A DNA stretch of 64,000 bases from Alphaproteobacteria bacterium (GTDB taxonomy: Bacteria > Pseudomonadota > Alphaproteobacteria > Caulobacterales > Maricaulaceae). Positions 63,673 to 64,000 of the stretch are shown here, in pieces. Position 1 is the stretch's first letter. Every line of letters starts with the position of its first letter. Made by a program: the position numbers and the translations under genes. The notes beneath the pieces were generated by a model. That model was not told the DNA's origin. It saw only the letters and a list, made by a program, of their open reading frames with translations, and did no database searches. Location of the stretch: contig WGNH01000008.1 of the NCBI GenBank assembly GCA_016124665.1, forward strand, positions 124,001 to 188,000, in the 5' to 3' direction.

Positions 63673-64000
63673 CTATATCTTGGGAAATTTTTCTGAATCC
63701 AGTTCTTTCCTGTCGTTTAGTTCGTAGGCAAGGAACCGCTTATAAATTTCCCAAGAACGTTTTACAATCTCACCGTAATTCCGCTCGATTTTGTCCATTC
63801 GAAATCCATGGCGGTGGTCAATTGAGGCGTCGGAAATCGGTTGGACATATGCTCTGGTTAAACTAAGCACATTACGTAGTCTTTCCCATCTTTCTGTGGC
63901 TTTTTCGGAAGTAGAGAGAATATGTCCTAAGGATTCTACGCATCGAGCGCAGTTAATCGGGACAAGAAAGACATCTGCGGAAGCAACAACCAGATCATCT
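63673..64000 (-). CDS. C-terminal part of an unrecognised protein, lower GC, cut by window edge
   Basis: The minus-strand frame is open from the right edge to the TAA stop at 63673-63675, giving at least 108 residues. Words in order: LVVASADVFLVPINCARCVE, ILSTSEKATERWERL, VLSLTRAYVQPISDASI, MDKIERNYGEIVKRSWEIYK, ending EKFPKI. There is a GTG at 63870 but the open frame continues upstream, so that is probably not the start. Base composition and codon use (AT-rich third positions) differ from all neighbours, suggesting transferred DNA. No family recognised. It starts three bases past mutY and is convergent with it. Confidence 0.6.
   Translation of the reverse strand, partial: DDLVVASADVFLVPINCARCVESLGHILSTSEKATERWERLRNVLSLTRAYVQPISDASIDHRHGFRMDKIERNYGEIVKRSWEIYKRFLAYELNDRKELDSEKFPKI

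Overview
The window reads as chromosomal DNA of a GC-rich alphaproteobacterium, most likely a marine stalked/dimorphic type (Maricaulales, Hyphomonadales or Caulobacterales relatives). The evidence is gene content and order. The aa3 oxidase cluster runs ctaC-ctaD-ctaB-small membrane protein-ctaG-ctaE-DUF983-SURF1. The ATP synthase Fo genes stand apart from F1 and include both b and b'. mutY, dciA, two DsbA-like genes and smc lie side by side. The glutamate-cysteine ligase is of the plant-like proteobacterial type, and glycine dehydrogenase is split into two subunits. I inferred this from memory of these families; no search was run. Almost every base is in housekeeping or envelope genes. I found no tRNA, rRNA, CRISPR array, transposase or prophage gene.

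Layout. 1-3.5 kb: pmbA (cut by the left edge), a MAPEG protein, a FrnE-like DsbA oxidoreductase between two small exported cysteine proteins, and a miniature flagellar-rod-like protein. 3.5-5.4 kb: a dicarboxylate/amino-acid symporter and a 500-base gene-poor stretch with a cluster of GANTC sites. 5.4-8.9 kb: a divergent LysR / cyclase-EamA-NAD(P)-binding operon with a clear operator-like dyad. 9-15.6 kb: SlyD-like isomerase, membrane AraC regulator, two membrane proteins, UbiD, a PGPGW-like membrane protein, a class C serine hydrolase. 15.6-18.8 kb: an overlapping operon of MarR, enoyl-CoA hydratase, class IV aminotransferase, sulfotransferase-like protein and acetyltransferase. 18.9-27.2 kb: M16 peptidase pair, UbiA, RsmE, a 266-bp palindromic element, GshA and a POT peptide transporter. 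27.3-32.5 kb: retropepsin-like protein, TonB-dependent receptor, TldD (partner of PmbA) and a TPR protein. 32.7-39.1 kb: the aa3 cytochrome oxidase operon with a good promoter. 39.2-46.8 kb: acetyltransferases, an EAL protein, YqgE, peroxiredoxin, SPFH/NfeD pair, an exported protein whose ribosome binding site is buried in a hairpin, and rnhA-DUF1801-ispH. 46.8-54.4 kb: lipoprotein-argS, then a glycine riboswitch with gcvT-gcvH-gcvPA-gcvPB. 54.4-64 kb: the Fo genes of ATP synthase, smc, two DsbA-like proteins, dciA, mutY, and a lower-GC partial gene at the right edge.

How the parts work together. PmbA and TldD are the two subunits of one metalloprotease. UbiD and UbiA act in ubiquinone synthesis, which feeds the oxidase encoded by ctaC/D/E; ctaB, ctaG, SURF1 and DUF983 support heme A and copper insertion. 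The gcv operon makes one-carbon units and is controlled directly by glycine. Three DsbA-type proteins and several exported Cys proteins point to active periplasmic thiol chemistry. The least explained items are non-coding or small: the 266-bp palindrome, the GANTC cluster, the hairpin-masked ribosome binding site, the CxCL exported protein pair and the 72-residue flagellar-like protein.
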